Positions 19,257 to 27,465 of a DNA stretch of 64,000 nucleotides are shown one piece after another. A model generated the notes under the pieces. The model saw nothing but the letters and a program-made list of their open reading frames with translations. It ran no database searches and was not told the origin of the DNA. Numbering within the stretch: position 1 is the first letter of the stretch; every line of letters begins with the position of its first letter. The stretch comes from Prosthecomicrobium sp. N25 (GTDB lineage Bacteria > Pseudomonadota > Alphaproteobacteria > Rhizobiales > Ancalomicrobiaceae), in the NCBI RefSeq assembly GCF_037203705.1, contig NZ_JBBCAT010000001.1:3135418-3199417 (forward strand), in the 5' to 3' direction. The position numbers and the translations under genes were made by a program.

Positions 19257-20475
19257 AGCCCGGGCCGGCGTGAGCCGGCTCGGCACCCTGCTCCTCGTCC
19301 TCGTCGCCCTTTTGGCCGGCGTCCCGGGCCGTGCCGACGCGCAGGTCCGCCCGACCTTCGAGGCCGGCGACACGGCGCTCGTCAGCCCGGAGACCGAACG
19401 CGGCCTCGTCGCCGCCATCGAGGCCTACCGCGCCATCGTCGCGGCCGGCGGCTGGCCGACCATCGTGTCGGCCCGCGGCCTCAAGCCGAACGACAACGAC
19501 GCCGCCGTGGCGACCCTGCGGCGTCGCCTCGCCATCACGGGGGACCTGCCCGCCGCCACGACCAGCACCTTCTACGACGCCGCGTTGCGCGACGCCGTGG
19601 TGCGCTACCAGATGCGCCACGGCCTGCGCCCGAACGGCGTCGCCTCCGGCCTGACGCTCGCCCACATGAACGTCTCGGCCGGCGAGCGCCTGCAGCAGCT
19701 GGTCGGCAACCTGGAACGGCTCCGGGCCAGCCTCGCCAAGGTCCCGCGGACGAAGTACGTCGTCGTCAACATCCCCGACTTCGAGCTTCAGGGCGTCTCC
19801 GGCGGCCGCGTCGAACTGGTGACCCGGGTCATCGTCGGCAAGCGGACCACACCCACGCCGGAAGTGGTCGCAGCCGTCCAGGCCGTCGACCTCCTGCCCT
19901 ATTGGCACGTGCCGTCCAGCATCGCGTACCGCGACCTCGTGCCGACGATCCGCAAGGATCCCGGCTACCTCGCCTCCAAGAAGATCCGCGTCTACTCGTC
20001 CTACGGCGGCGGCGAGGTCGACCCCTCCGAGGTGAACTGGTTCGGCGAGGACCTCCAGCGCTACACCTTCCGCCAGGACCCCGGCCCGCAGAACGCCCTC
20101 GGGCTGATCCGGCTCGACATGCCGAACCGTCACATCGTCTACATGCACGATACGCCGATGAAGGATCTTTTCGGCCAGGACGAACGATCCTTCAGCGCCG
20201 GCTGCGTCCGGGTCCAGTCGGTCGCCGACGTGGCCGCCTGGCTGATCGGCGACGGGACGACGGGGCAGTCCCTGCTCGACGCGGCCGCCACAGGGCAGAA
20301 GACCACGATCAAGATCGCCCGGCCGGTACCCGTCCACTTCGTCTACCTGACGGCCTGGGTCTCCGACGGCGTGGTCCAGTTCCGCAATGATCTCTACAAC
20401 CGCGACGCGCCCCCCATGCCGGAGGACGCCACGGCCGCCGCCGTCAAGGCGCCGTTCCAGAGCCTCGCGCCCTGA
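19237..20475 (+). CDS. L,D-transpeptidase with peptidoglycan-binding domain (YcbB-like)
   Basis: This 412-residue periplasmic enzyme would make 3-3 cross-links in peptidoglycan or attach proteins to it. It has an N-terminal signal segment (LGTLLLVLVALLAGVPG), a PG_binding_1 domain around residues 88-145 (VRYQMRHGLRPNGVASG) and a YkuD catalytic domain about 172-335. The active site is complete: His304 in MHDTP and Cys323 in SFSAGCVRVQ. The ATG at 19237 lies inside the upstream gene and follows a GGGGAGGC site. A GTG at 19270 would remove a short basic leader and is the alternative start. The overlap implies translational coupling with the amino-acid receptor. Confidence 0.9.
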   Translation: MRPRCGEARAGVSRLGTLLLVLVALLAGVPGRADAQVRPTFEAGDTALVSPETERGLVAAIEAYRAIVAAGGWPTIVSARGLKPNDNDAAVATLRRRLAITGDLPAATTSTFYDAALRDAVVRYQMRHGLRPNGVASGLTLAHMNVSAGERLQQLVGNLERLRASLAKVPRTKYVVVNIPDFELQGVSGGRVELVTRVIVGKRTTPTPEVVAAVQAVDLLPYWHVPSSIAYRDLVPTIRKDPGYLASKKIRVYSSYGGGEVDPSEVNWFGEDLQRYTFRQDPGPQNALGLIRLDMPNRHIVYMHDTPMKDLFGQDERSFSAGCVRVQSVADVAAWLIGDGTTGQSLLDAAATGQKTTIKIARPVPVHFVYLTAWVSDGVVQFRNDLYNRDAPPMPEDATAAAVKAPFQSLAP

Positions 20476-20494
20476 CGCGGTGAACAGGGCTCCA

Positions 20495-20518
20495 GGGGCG
20501 GGCCCGGTCGCCCGCCCC
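20495..20518. terminator. Bidirectional hairpin between convergent genes
   Basis: There is a perfect 9-bp stem GGGGCGGGC/GCCCGCCCC with a 6-base loop, 20 bp after the transpeptidase stop and just before the end of the opposing VOC gene. No long U-run is present on either strand, so efficiency is uncertain. Confidence 0.5.
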
Positions 20519-20533
20519 TGCCCCGCCCGGCCG

Positions 20534-21007
20534 TCAGCCGCGGCGGGCCGCCTCGATGGCCGCCACGTCGATCTTGCGCATGGTCATCATGGCCTGGAAG
20601 GCCCGCTTCGCCTCGTCGCCCCCGGCCGCGATGGCCTCTGTCAGCACCCGCGGCGTGATCTGCCAGGACACGCCCCAGCGGTCCTTGCACCATCCGCAGG
20701 CGCTCTCCTGGCCGCCGTTGCCCACGATGGCATTCCAGTAGCGGTCGGTCTCCGCCTGGTCGTCGGTGGCGATCTGGAACGAGAAGGCTTCCGTCTGCCG
20801 GAAGGCCGGCCCGCCGTTCAGCCCCAGGCAGGGAATGCCCGCGACCGTGAACTCAACCGTCAGCACGTCCCCCGCCTTGCCGGACGGATAGTCGCTCGGC
20901 GCCCGATGGACCGCCGTCACCGCGCTGTCCGGAAACACCTCCGCGTAGAACCGGGCCGCCGCCTCGGCGTCCCGGTCGTACCAGACACAGATCGTATTCT
21001 TCGGCAT
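20534..21007 (-). CDS. PhnB-like VOC-superfamily protein
   Basis: The 157-residue protein opens MPKNTICVWYDRDAEAAARF and has VFPDSAVTAVHRAP, FTVAGIPCLGLNGGPAF and DRWGVSWQITPRVL. These are the signature of the PhnB/3-demethylubiquinone-methyltransferase-like branch of the glyoxalase/bleomycin-resistance superfamily. Members are small dimers of unclear enzymatic role. The final MMTMRKIDVAAIEAA helix is also typical. A GGGGAGG ribosome binding site fixes the start at 21007. It stands alone between convergent and codirectional neighbours. Confidence 0.85.
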   Translation of the reverse strand: MPKNTICVWYDRDAEAAARFYAEVFPDSAVTAVHRAPSDYPSGKAGDVLTVEFTVAGIPCLGLNGGPAFRQTEAFSFQIATDDQAETDRYWNAIVGNGGQESACGWCKDRWGVSWQITPRVLTEAIAAGGDEAKRAFQAMMTMRKIDVAAIEAARRG

Positions 21008-21287
21008 GCTCGTCCTCCCCTCGTTCGCCGCCCGGCCGGCCGGCGCGGCTCCGTCGTGCCCCGCCCCGGGATCAGCCCCGGCGGGAAAACCGCGCCGAAC
21101 GCCGATGTGTTTCCCGCCGTCGCCCCGTACCGCCCCCTGCCCGGCTTGGGGCGATCCCGAGCCGCCATGGCCGGACTGAGGGCAGATCGACTGTCCACCA
21201 TAGTCCACCCTGCCATGGATCCCGGGTCATCACCGCGGCGATCCTCCGGACCGGAGCGGCCTTCGGGAGCCGTCCGGGCAGGTCCGT

Positions 21288-21710
21288 CTAGCCGACCCGG
21301 CGCCCCTCCGGATCGATGAGGGGCATGCCGTCCTCCTTGTGGAAGGGGCCCGGCGGCCATCGGTCGAGAAGATCGAGAACCGTCTCGCTCGGACGGCAGA
21401 GCCTGACGCCCTTGGGCGTGCAGACGATCGGACGGTTGACGAGGACCGGGTGGTCCACCATCGCGGCGAGGAGGGTCTCGTCGTCGACGCCGGGGTCGAG
21501 CAGCCCCAACACCTCGGCGGGCGACTTGGTCTCCCGCAGGGCCGACCGAGGCGTCAGGTCGGCCGCCGCGAAGAGGCCGAGCAACTGCGCGCGGGTCCAT
21601 CCGACCTTCAGGTACTCCACCACCACCGGGTCGTAGCCGGCGGCCCTGATGATCTCGAGCACGTTGCGGGACGTGCCGCAGTCGGGATTGTGGTGGATGA
21701 CGATGCTCAT
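21288..21710 (-). CDS. arsC: Arsenate reductase (glutaredoxin-coupled)
   Basis: This 140-residue ArsC-family protein has the catalytic cysteine at position 11 in HHNPDCGTSRN and the substrate-binding RPIVCTPKGVRLCRP segment. In the glutaredoxin-linked class, Cys reduces arsenate to arsenite with glutathione. The C-terminus is somewhat longer than the plasmid enzyme but typical of chromosomal ArsC. No arsB, acr3 or arsR lies next to it, so export of arsenite must be encoded elsewhere; the ArsR-type gene at 63186 is 41 kb away. Confidence 0.9.
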   Translation of the reverse strand: MSIVIHHNPDCGTSRNVLEIIRAAGYDPVVVEYLKVGWTRAQLLGLFAAADLTPRSALRETKSPAEVLGLLDPGVDDETLLAAMVDHPVLVNRPIVCTPKGVRLCRPSETVLDLLDRWPPGPFHKEDGMPLIDPEGRRVG

Positions 21711-21923
21711 GGCCTTTTACGGCTTTCCCCTGTCAGCGGGCTTCACCCGCGGCTCACGGCAACAGAAACGGCCGACGACGGATTGGCATGATCTGCCCCC
21801 GGCGTACAAGGGCGCGGCCCCAAGGAGCCCGTGACCGGGACACGGCGGGAGGTCGGGGGCAGACACCCTGGGGTCGGGAACGCGGCCCGTTCGGCCACTC
21901 CGGATCGGCGGCCGGTCCGGCAC

Positions 21924-21948
21924 GGAACATGCGTACCACCTCCCGGTT
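21924..21948 (+). promoter_or_regulatory. Possible EcfG-type general-stress promoter
   Basis: GGAAC (21924-21928) is followed after 16 bases by GGTT, close to the GGAAC-N16/17-CGTT pattern of alphaproteobacterial EcfG promoters. It lies 27 bp before the manganese catalase start. That gene class is often under general-stress control. The -10 has one mismatch. Confidence 0.35.
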
Positions 21949-21975
21949 CGGCTCGATCAACTTGGAGGAGAGCCG

Positions 21976-22899
21976 ATGTTCTTACGAATTGACAAGCTGC
22001 AGGTCGATCTACCCGCACCCAAGCGACCGGACCCGAATGCAGGGGCGGCACTTCAGGAGTTGCTCGGCGGCAAATATGGGGAGATGTCGACGCTCGGGAA
22101 CTACATGTTCCAGAGCTTCAACTTTCGAAGCAAATCGAAGCTGCGGCCGTTCTACAGCCTAGTGGCGAGCATCACTGCGGAGGAACTCGGTCACGTCGAG
22201 CTGGTCAGCAACGGCGTCGCCATGCTGAACAACGGCCCGGACAGCGATGCCGACGAGGCGGACGGCGGCGACATCTCGGATGCACCGTTCGAGGACATGA
22301 AGGACATCCGGCTGGCCGCGGCCTTCCTGTCCGGCGCCGGCGGAGCCATGCCGGTCAACAGCAACGGCCAGTCCTGGAACAACGACTTCATCACGACCAC
22401 CGGCAATGTGGTCATCGATCTCCTGCACAACTTCCACCTGGAGTGCGGCGCCCGGCTGCACAAGCTCCGGGTCTACGAAACGCTGACCGATCCCACCGGG
22501 CGGGAAGTGTGCGGCTATCTCCTCGTGCGGGGATCGGTTCACGCCCACGCCTACGCCCTGGCGCTGAAGAAGATCACCGGCGTGGACATCGAGAAGATGC
22601 TGCCCTGCCCGAACATCAACCTCGACCGGATTCCGGAGTCCCAGAAGTACCTCGCCGAAGGCTCGCACCGGCGCCTTTATACGTTCTCACCGGACGACTA
22701 CCGGGACATGGCCGGCATCTGGGGCAACGGCGAGACCGCCCTGCCCGGCGATCCTCCCGGCGAGTTGGAGATCGTGGAAGGGATGCCCGAGGGGGGCAAG
22801 ATCCACCAGCTGACCGGCATACCCAGCGCCTTCACGCCGGACTATGCCCCCGAGGAGATGTTTGAAATCGCCACGAAGCTCTACCAGGCCTCGCGGTGA
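21976..22899 (+). CDS. Manganese catalase
   Basis: This 307-residue non-haem catalase converts hydrogen peroxide to water and oxygen at a dimanganese site in a four-helix bundle. The expected ligands are visible: Glu36 (KYGEMSTL), Glu70 and His73 (TAEELGHVE), Glu156 (NFHLECGARLHKL) and His189 (RGSVHAHAYAL), spaced as in characterised family members. The ferritin-like fold needs no signal peptide, and none is present. A strong TTGGAGGAG ribosome binding site precedes the ATG. A perfect hairpin follows the stop codon, so it is probably monocistronic. Confidence 0.94.
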   Translation: MFLRIDKLQVDLPAPKRPDPNAGAALQELLGGKYGEMSTLGNYMFQSFNFRSKSKLRPFYSLVASITAEELGHVELVSNGVAMLNNGPDSDADEADGGDISDAPFEDMKDIRLAAAFLSGAGGAMPVNSNGQSWNNDFITTTGNVVIDLLHNFHLECGARLHKLRVYETLTDPTGREVCGYLLVRGSVHAHAYALALKKITGVDIEKMLPCPNINLDRIPESQKYLAEGSHRRLYTFSPDDYRDMAGIWGNGETALPGDPPGELEIVEGMPEGGKIHQLTGIPSAFTPDYAPEEMFEIATKLYQASR

Positions 22900-22907
22900 C
22901 GCCAAAA

Positions 22908-22935
22908 GGCGGGGTCGGCGCATGACGACCCCGCC
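22908..22935 (+). terminator. Hairpin after manganese catalase
   Basis: There is a perfect 10-bp stem GGCGGGGTCG/CGACCCCGCC with an 8-base loop, starting 8 bases after the stop codon. There is no U-run, so termination may be weak or Rho-assisted. Confidence 0.5.
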
Positions 22936-23558
22936 ACCCTGGGCTCGGTCCGACCGTATCCGTTCGGACCCGCGTGATGGGGCGGGCCAGGGCGGCGGCC
23001 CGGTGACCGTCGTCCGAACCGCGCGCCTGTGATCCGCGGCCTGCGATGGACGACCGCGCCACGCACGGGCCTGGCGCGGCGGCGTGGGTATCCGCCCGTG
23101 CGCGGGTCCCCTCGCGCAGGGGGAGCCGGTACGCGGCCGATGCTCGAGTCACTTGACCTAGATTGGGTCCAAGAAATCCGGGAACACCTTCCCGGCCCCA
23201 CGGAGACCGCCGACACGACAAAACGTCTGCGTTCCGGCAGGCTTGCCCATCACTGGATTTCGCCCAGGGCGGGCCCTCACCGACCGAGCCGGTCTCGACC
23301 AGCATCGCCCCGGGGCCGGCGCGTCGAGCCCCGCGGCCTCCGGCCGCGATCGGACCGAAATCAGCTGCCAGCGCTCTCGACGGGCGCGCTTCGACTGGCT
23401 ATCAACGGCCGAGACGGAGGCGGTGCGGGCTCCGAGGCCGGCCTCCCGGCCGGGACGCCGGCAGACGGAGGGCAACCCCCGAGCGCCGGTCCCTTCCGTT
23501 TCCGGCAGCTCCGGCCACGCTCGGCCCGGCGTTCGCCGGCCGGCACGACGGCACGGAC
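22936..23558. other. Non-coding stretch before tRNA-Ser
   Basis: Over 600 bases carry no credible gene; the long frames here are GC-driven and conflict with the tRNA. The only structure seen is a perfect 7-bp hairpin CCGGGAA-CACC-TTCCCGG (23178-23195), preceded by TTGACC at 23154. It could be a decayed region or hold an unannotated transcript. Confidence 0.35.
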
Positions 23559-23648
23559 GGATGGGTGGCCGAGCGGTTTAAGGCAGCGGTCTTGAAAACC
23601 GCCGAAGGCGCAAGTCTTCCGTGGGTTCGAATCCCACCCCATCCGCCA
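23559..23648 (+). tRNA. tRNA-Ser (anticodon UGA)
   Basis: This is a class II tRNA of 90 nt including an encoded CCA. The acceptor stem GGATGGG pairs with CCCATCC, followed by discriminator G and CCA. The anticodon stem GCGGT/ACCGC encloses loop CTTGAAA with anticodon TGA at 23593-23595. The long variable arm and the T arm GTGGG-TTCGAAT-CCCAC are standard for tRNA-Ser. It reads UCN serine codons. tRNA-Ser genes are frequent integration sites, and the region after it looks like an island remnant. Confidence 0.97.
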
Positions 23649-23763
23649 ATCATCTGTCTATCACCGTCCTATGGCGTCCATCGTTGTCCCGCGATCCCAA
23701 GGGAAATTGGCGCTTACGGTCTTAGATTCTCTTTTGGAGTGCGTCACTGTACGCTGCCGTAAC

Positions 23764-23829
23764 TAGGACCCACGTTAGGACCGTTTCCGGTTCCAACATC
23801 TCGGTCCTAATATCGGAGTGGTCCTAACG
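23764..23829. repeat. Cluster of four TAGGACC motifs in direct and inverted orientation
   Basis: Within 66 bp the motif occurs as TAGGACC (23764-23770), CGTTAGGACC (23773-23782), and reversed as GGTCCTAA (23803-23810) and GGTCCTAACG (23820-23829). The outer pair forms a perfect 10-bp inverted repeat. The cluster starts about 115 bp after the tRNA-Ser 3' end. Such grouped short repeats are typical of integrase or excisionase arm sites, but no recombinase gene is present. Confidence 0.5.
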
Positions 23830-24277
23830 GCGAGGCTGGCTGGGCGGCGAGTGCCTGCCGAAGCTGCGCCCGAACGAGATCGAGATCGCCCGCGTCACGC
23901 TCAGGTCGACGACAACGGATGTCTTCTCGATCCGCGCCCGCCGCCTGAAGGACCGCATCGCCCATCGGATCCGGGACGAATACGACGACCAGGGCGCGGG
24001 CGACGGCTACACCGTCCGGCCCAAAACGTCCCGGCTGCCACTCACCATGCGGGAACCGATCCGCCTGATCGACGGCGCCCTGCCCGGCGGCCTCGTCGGC
24101 TTCTGGCGAGACCTCAACGCGGAGGGCGGGTCGGATCCGGCCGGGATGATCGACTTTGCCAGGGCATCGTCGGCGTTCGATCCGCAGCTTGCCGAGTGGT
24201 ACAGGCAGGTGAACGAGGAATGGTACCGGGAGAATTGGTCGAAAGAGTACGAGGGGAGCTTGAACGAAATCGGATGA
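23828..24277 (+). pseudogene. 5'-truncated open frame of unknown function next to tRNA-Ser
   Basis: The frame is open for 149 codons from just after an in-frame TAA at 23825, but its first ATG is at 24047, giving only 76 residues from there. The upstream part reads as normal protein (KLRPNEIEIARVTLRSTTTD and RARRLKDRIAHRIRDEYDD), suggesting that an older start has been lost and the remaining C-terminal part is a relic. The end is rich in Trp, Glu and Tyr (QVNEEWYRENWSKEYEG). No family was recognised. Position after tRNA-Ser and beside a repeat cluster suggests mobile-element cargo. From 24278 to 24574 no gene was seen. Confidence 0.45.
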
Positions 24278-24574
24278 TCCGCTTCGCCTCGGGATAAACT
24301 GGCATAGCCGGCTCAATCGCACCGTCTTCGGCCACGGAGTGCCGTCGGGCAAGAGTGGTAGTCGACCCGGCGAGTTTCTCCCGATGTTAGTTTCGGGCCG
24401 GCATTAGCGGGGGCGCGGCCGTCACGTCGGTCCAGTAGGCTTGCCAACCCAACAAATCGATCTCCCGGTAGAATATCCGCGTCGGGGCCCTCGGGGGGAC
24501 GTGACCTTCGGCAGATTTTCGTCTTTGCTCGATGAGGATTACGATGACGGTTTATCGTCGATGTGCTCCGATGC

Positions 24575-25339
24575 TTAGAGGTCCGCTAAGTCCAGGAGCC
24601 CTGCCGCAAGCGAGACGGCTCCGGCGACGAGGACGATTGCACGCGTCCACACACGGAAATGCGCGTCCGTTAGCCTCTCCAGCAGGCTCCGGCTTGCGGC
24701 TGTTCCGAGAAAGGACGCCACCACGATGGCGATGGCGCTGGCGGTTTCGGCCGACCACGACCCGGGTGGCGACAGCGCGGTGAAGTAGACGATCTTGAAC
24801 AGGTTGCCGAAGAACTGGCAGGCCGCCTTGGTGGCGACCACGAGGCGCCTGTCCGCGCCGCTGCGGACGAAGAACGCGTCGAGGAGGGGCCCCGAGACGC
24901 CGGCGAAGAGCTGAGTGCCGACGCTTGTCATCCCACAGATCGCCGCGCCCGTCGGCCGGTCGGCCTTCGGCACCAGCCGGTCGGGCAACGCCAGCGCCGC
25001 GAAGGGCAGAATGCCGATCGCAATCAGGACCACCGCACGGTCGGGAACGAAGCGCAGGACCGAGAAGACGGCGAACGCGACGAGGCCTCCGGCGATGAAC
25101 CAGGCCAGGATGCGGGGGTCGACCCAGCGCCACCACAGCAGGGCCCGCCAGACGTTCGACGCGGCTTGCGCGATGCCGTGGTAGGTCATGACCACGGGCA
25201 TGGGCAGGCCGAAGGCGATCAGGGCGCCGATCAGGATGAGCCCGCCCGCCATTCCGAACACGCCGGAGATGAAGGACGTCCCGAAGACGGCCGCGCAGAC
25301 GATCGCGACGACGACGCCGGATCCGGCGTCGGCCAGCAT
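24575..25339 (-). CDS. TSUP (TauE/SafE) family membrane permease
   Basis: This 254-residue inner-membrane protein has about eight hydrophobic helices and the two internally related halves of the TauE/SafE family (SFISGVFGMAGGLILIGAL near the N-terminus; TSVGTQLFAGVSGPLLDAFF in the second half). Members move sulfonates, sulfite or other organic anions. The start at 25339 overlaps the hydrolase stop codon by one base (TGATG), giving translational coupling. Its likely role is to import or export an anion connected with the hydrolase product. Confidence 0.88.
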   Translation of the reverse strand: MLADAGSGVVVAIVCAAVFGTSFISGVFGMAGGLILIGALIAFGLPMPVVMTYHGIAQAASNVWRALLWWRWVDPRILAWFIAGGLVAFAVFSVLRFVPDRAVVLIAIGILPFAALALPDRLVPKADRPTGAAICGMTSVGTQLFAGVSGPLLDAFFVRSGADRRLVVATKAACQFFGNLFKIVYFTALSPPGSWSAETASAIAIVVASFLGTAASRSLLERLTDAHFRVWTRAIVLVAGAVSLAAGLLDLADL

Positions 25340-26259
25340 CAATCCCGTCCCGTGTAGACCGGTTCGGGCCGCGTGAGGAAGCTCAGGAGCACGTGCTTGG
25401 CGAGGGCGTGGTTCTTGCCGTGGAACGAGGAGTGCGCGATGCCGGGCAGCACGGCGAACTGCTTGTCCGGATGAGGAATCCGGGCGAAGAACGCGGCGAC
25501 GTCCTCGAAGGCGGCGATGCCGTCCCACTCGCCCCGCATGATCAAGGTCGGGGCGTGGATCGACGCGGGGTCGACGAGCGGCAGTTTCGTGCACATGTCG
25601 ATGTAGGTGCCGTTCGGGATCGACGTGTCGAGCGCCACGACGGCCTCGGAAAAGGCCGCGATGACTTCGGGGTCGGCGGTGCCCGGGTGATCGCGCTCGA
25701 AGATCGTCCGGATGAAGGCCGCGTCCAGCGGCCGGCGCCGGGCCGCCTGGAACTGAGGCAGACGCTTGCGGCGCTCCGTGAGCGTCGGGCTGCCCTCACC
25801 GGTCCAGACCAGGGCGTCGAGCACAAGCCTGTCGACCCGATCCGGGCGGCGGCTCGCATAGCCGGCGGCCCGGAGCGCTCCTGACGATCCTCCGTAGAGA
25901 TGGACCCGTTCGCGCTTCGTATGGTCGAGGATGTGCCCGACTGCGACCTCCAGGTCGTCGATACCGTCGGCGACGTCGTAGTCGCGGTCGCGCCATTTGT
26001 CCGAGCGGCCGTAACCCTCGCAGTCCAGACACCAGGCGTCGAAGCCCTCCCGGGCGAAGAGGTTCATGAGCGAGTAGGCGTCGGAGTCGCCGACCATCAG
26101 GTCGAAGCAGGGCTCCGAGGCCATCGACGAGCCGTGGACGAAGAGGACGGGTCCGCGCGGCGGCCGTGCCCTGCCGTCAAGGCGCTTGTTGAGGAGATGC
26201 AGGCGCACGTCCTCGAGCTTGGACACGAAATGCCGTTCGGCGACGATCGATCCGCCCAT
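25339..26259 (-). CDS. Alpha/beta hydrolase
   Basis: This 306-residue cytoplasmic alpha/beta-hydrolase has nucleophile Ser125 in LYGGSSGALR, oxyanion segment VLFVHGSSM, a plausible acid Asp in RGEWDGIAAFED and the catalytic His in GIAHSSFHGK. It would cleave an ester, lactone or C-C bond of a carboxylate. The start at 26259 was chosen for its GGGAGATCGTG ribosome binding site; in-frame codons up to 26361 would add an unlikely extension into the promoter region. It leads a two-gene unit with the TSUP permease, divergent from the TTT transporter operon. Confidence 0.87.
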   Translation of the reverse strand: MGGSIVAERHFVSKLEDVRLHLLNKRLDGRARPPRGPVLFVHGSSMASEPCFDLMVGDSDAYSLMNLFAREGFDAWCLDCEGYGRSDKWRDRDYDVADGIDDLEVAVGHILDHTKRERVHLYGGSSGALRAAGYASRRPDRVDRLVLDALVWTGEGSPTLTERRKRLPQFQAARRRPLDAAFIRTIFERDHPGTADPEVIAAFSEAVVALDTSIPNGTYIDMCTKLPLVDPASIHAPTLIMRGEWDGIAAFEDVAAFFARIPHPDKQFAVLPGIAHSSFHGKNHALAKHVLLSFLTRPEPVYTGRD

Positions 26260-26310
26260 CACGATCTCCCAAGACAAATCCAGATGAAGTTTGATGAGCC
26301 AATTCTTGCA

Positions 26311-26397
26311 TTGGTTCATGATCAATCTAAGTCTTGACATGGACCATAGCAGATAAGACAATCACTTCAATAGGTACCAACCAAGAAATTGGTCCAT
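26311..26397. promoter_or_regulatory. Repeated TGGTYCAT motifs around a divergent promoter
   Basis: The AT-rich 192-bp intergenic region contains TTGGTTCAT (26311-26319), ATGGACCAT (26339-26347, an odd palindrome with the same half-site reversed) and TTGGTCCAT (26389-26397). An inverted repeat ACCAA-GAAA-TTGGT lies at 26380-26393. Half-sites of this kind suit a GntR/FCD regulator such as the one encoded at 31136-31834. The middle site lies between the -35 and -10 elements. Confidence 0.45.
26334..26362 (+). promoter_or_regulatory. Promoter TTGACA-N17-GACAAT for the TTT operon
   Basis: A perfect -35 TTGACA (26334-26339) and a -10 GACAAT (26357-26362, four of six matches) with optimal 17-bp spacing lie 90 bp before the receptor start. 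An operator-like ATGGACCAT sits in the spacer. Confidence 0.55.
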
Positions 26398-26451
26398 CAA
26401 CTTGAGGGCCACCGAACGGTCCTCGGTACGAAGAAGACGGAGGAAGACTCG

Positions 26452-27465
26452 ATGAGTGGCAAGCTGGTTTCGCGACGCCGCATGATCGGCGGAATGGCCG
26501 CCCTCGGCGCGCTCGGTCTCTCGGCACCCGCGCGGGCCCAGGCCGGCTATCCCGCCAAAGGCTTCAAGGTGATCGTGCCGACTGGACAGGGCGGCGGCGC
26601 CGACGTCCTGGTCCGCGCCTTCACACCGAGCTGGAGCCCGTTCCTGAACAACCAGAGCTTCGAGTTCGAGTATCAGCCTGCCGCGAGCGGGCAGGTTGCC
26701 TACGAGCTCTTTCTCGGCAAGCGCGAGCACGACGGCTACAATCTGCTGTTCGGCAACATGGGTCCTGAGACGATCATGTACGTCACGCAAGGACCGAAGT
26801 ATAAATTCCCCGGCGACTACATCTATTTCTGCGGCGTCGATATCGACGATTGCGGCATCTCCGCCCGCAAGGACAGTCGCTACAAGGCGATCGGCGACGT
26901 CATCGAGGACGGCCGGAAGCGCACGCTCAACATCGCGGTGACCCGCATCCCGCATCCGGGCACGATCGGCCTCCTGATCCTGTCGGAGCAGACGGGCTGC
27001 AAGTTCAACATCATTCCCTACGCGGGCGGCAACCAGGCGACGACGGCGCTGATGAACGGCGAGGTCGATCTGCTTGGCGGCGGCATCTCGGGCGTGCCGT
27101 TCGAGGCCAACGGGACGCTTCGGGTGCTGACCGTGTTCAATCGTACGAAGAACCAGCTGGCGCACATCAATGACAATGCGCCGCTCGCCAATGTGGCGCT
27201 GGGCGTCAACATGCCCGACCTCTACACGTCCCGCTCCTTCGCGATCCATGCGGACTGGGCCGAGAAGAATCCGGACAGCTTCCGGCTTCTGAAGGAGACG
27301 TCGGCCAAGGTCTTCGCCGTGCCGAAGTTCAAGGAGGACATCAGCAAGACGCCGCAGCCCTGGGACGTGGTCAAGTATGCCGACCAGGAGACCTGCATGG
27401 CCTACGCCCGCGGCATCGCGGAGTTCGCCGCCCAGTTCAAGTCCCAGCTCACGGCAAAGAAGTGA
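26452..27465 (+). CDS. tctC: Tripartite tricarboxylate transporter receptor (Bug/TctC family)
   Basis: This 337-residue periplasmic receptor has an N-terminal export signal containing consecutive arginines (SRRRMIGGMAALGALGLSA, possibly Tat). The family core follows: YPAKGFKVIVPTGQGGGADVL, the loop that binds a carboxylate, and later YAGGNQATTALMNGEVD. It delivers an organic acid to the TctA/TctB membrane pair encoded immediately downstream. The ATG at 26452 follows a GGAGGAAG site; an in-frame start at 26389 would add an unlikely leader. The downstream esterase suggests that the substrate is an ester or a product of ester cleavage. Confidence 0.88.
   Translation: MSGKLVSRRRMIGGMAALGALGLSAPARAQAGYPAKGFKVIVPTGQGGGADVLVRAFTPSWSPFLNNQSFEFEYQPAASGQVAYELFLGKREHDGYNLLFGNMGPETIMYVTQGPKYKFPGDYIYFCGVDIDDCGISARKDSRYKAIGDVIEDGRKRTLNIAVTRIPHPGTIGLLILSEQTGCKFNIIPYAGGNQATTALMNGEVDLLGGGISGVPFEANGTLRVLTVFNRTKNQLAHINDNAPLANVALGVNMPDLYTSRSFAIHADWAEKNPDSFRLLKETSAKVFAVPKFKEDISKTPQPWDVVKYADQETCMAYARGIAEFAAQFKSQLTAKK

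Noticed and set aside
23163-23762. Open frames running through tRNA-Ser
   Set aside because: They cover a certain tRNA gene and show no protein motif or ribosome binding site.
23649-24540. Duplicate of the tRNA-Ser 3' end as a right attachment site
   Set aside because: I searched by eye for TTCGAATCCCAC and found no second copy in this region.
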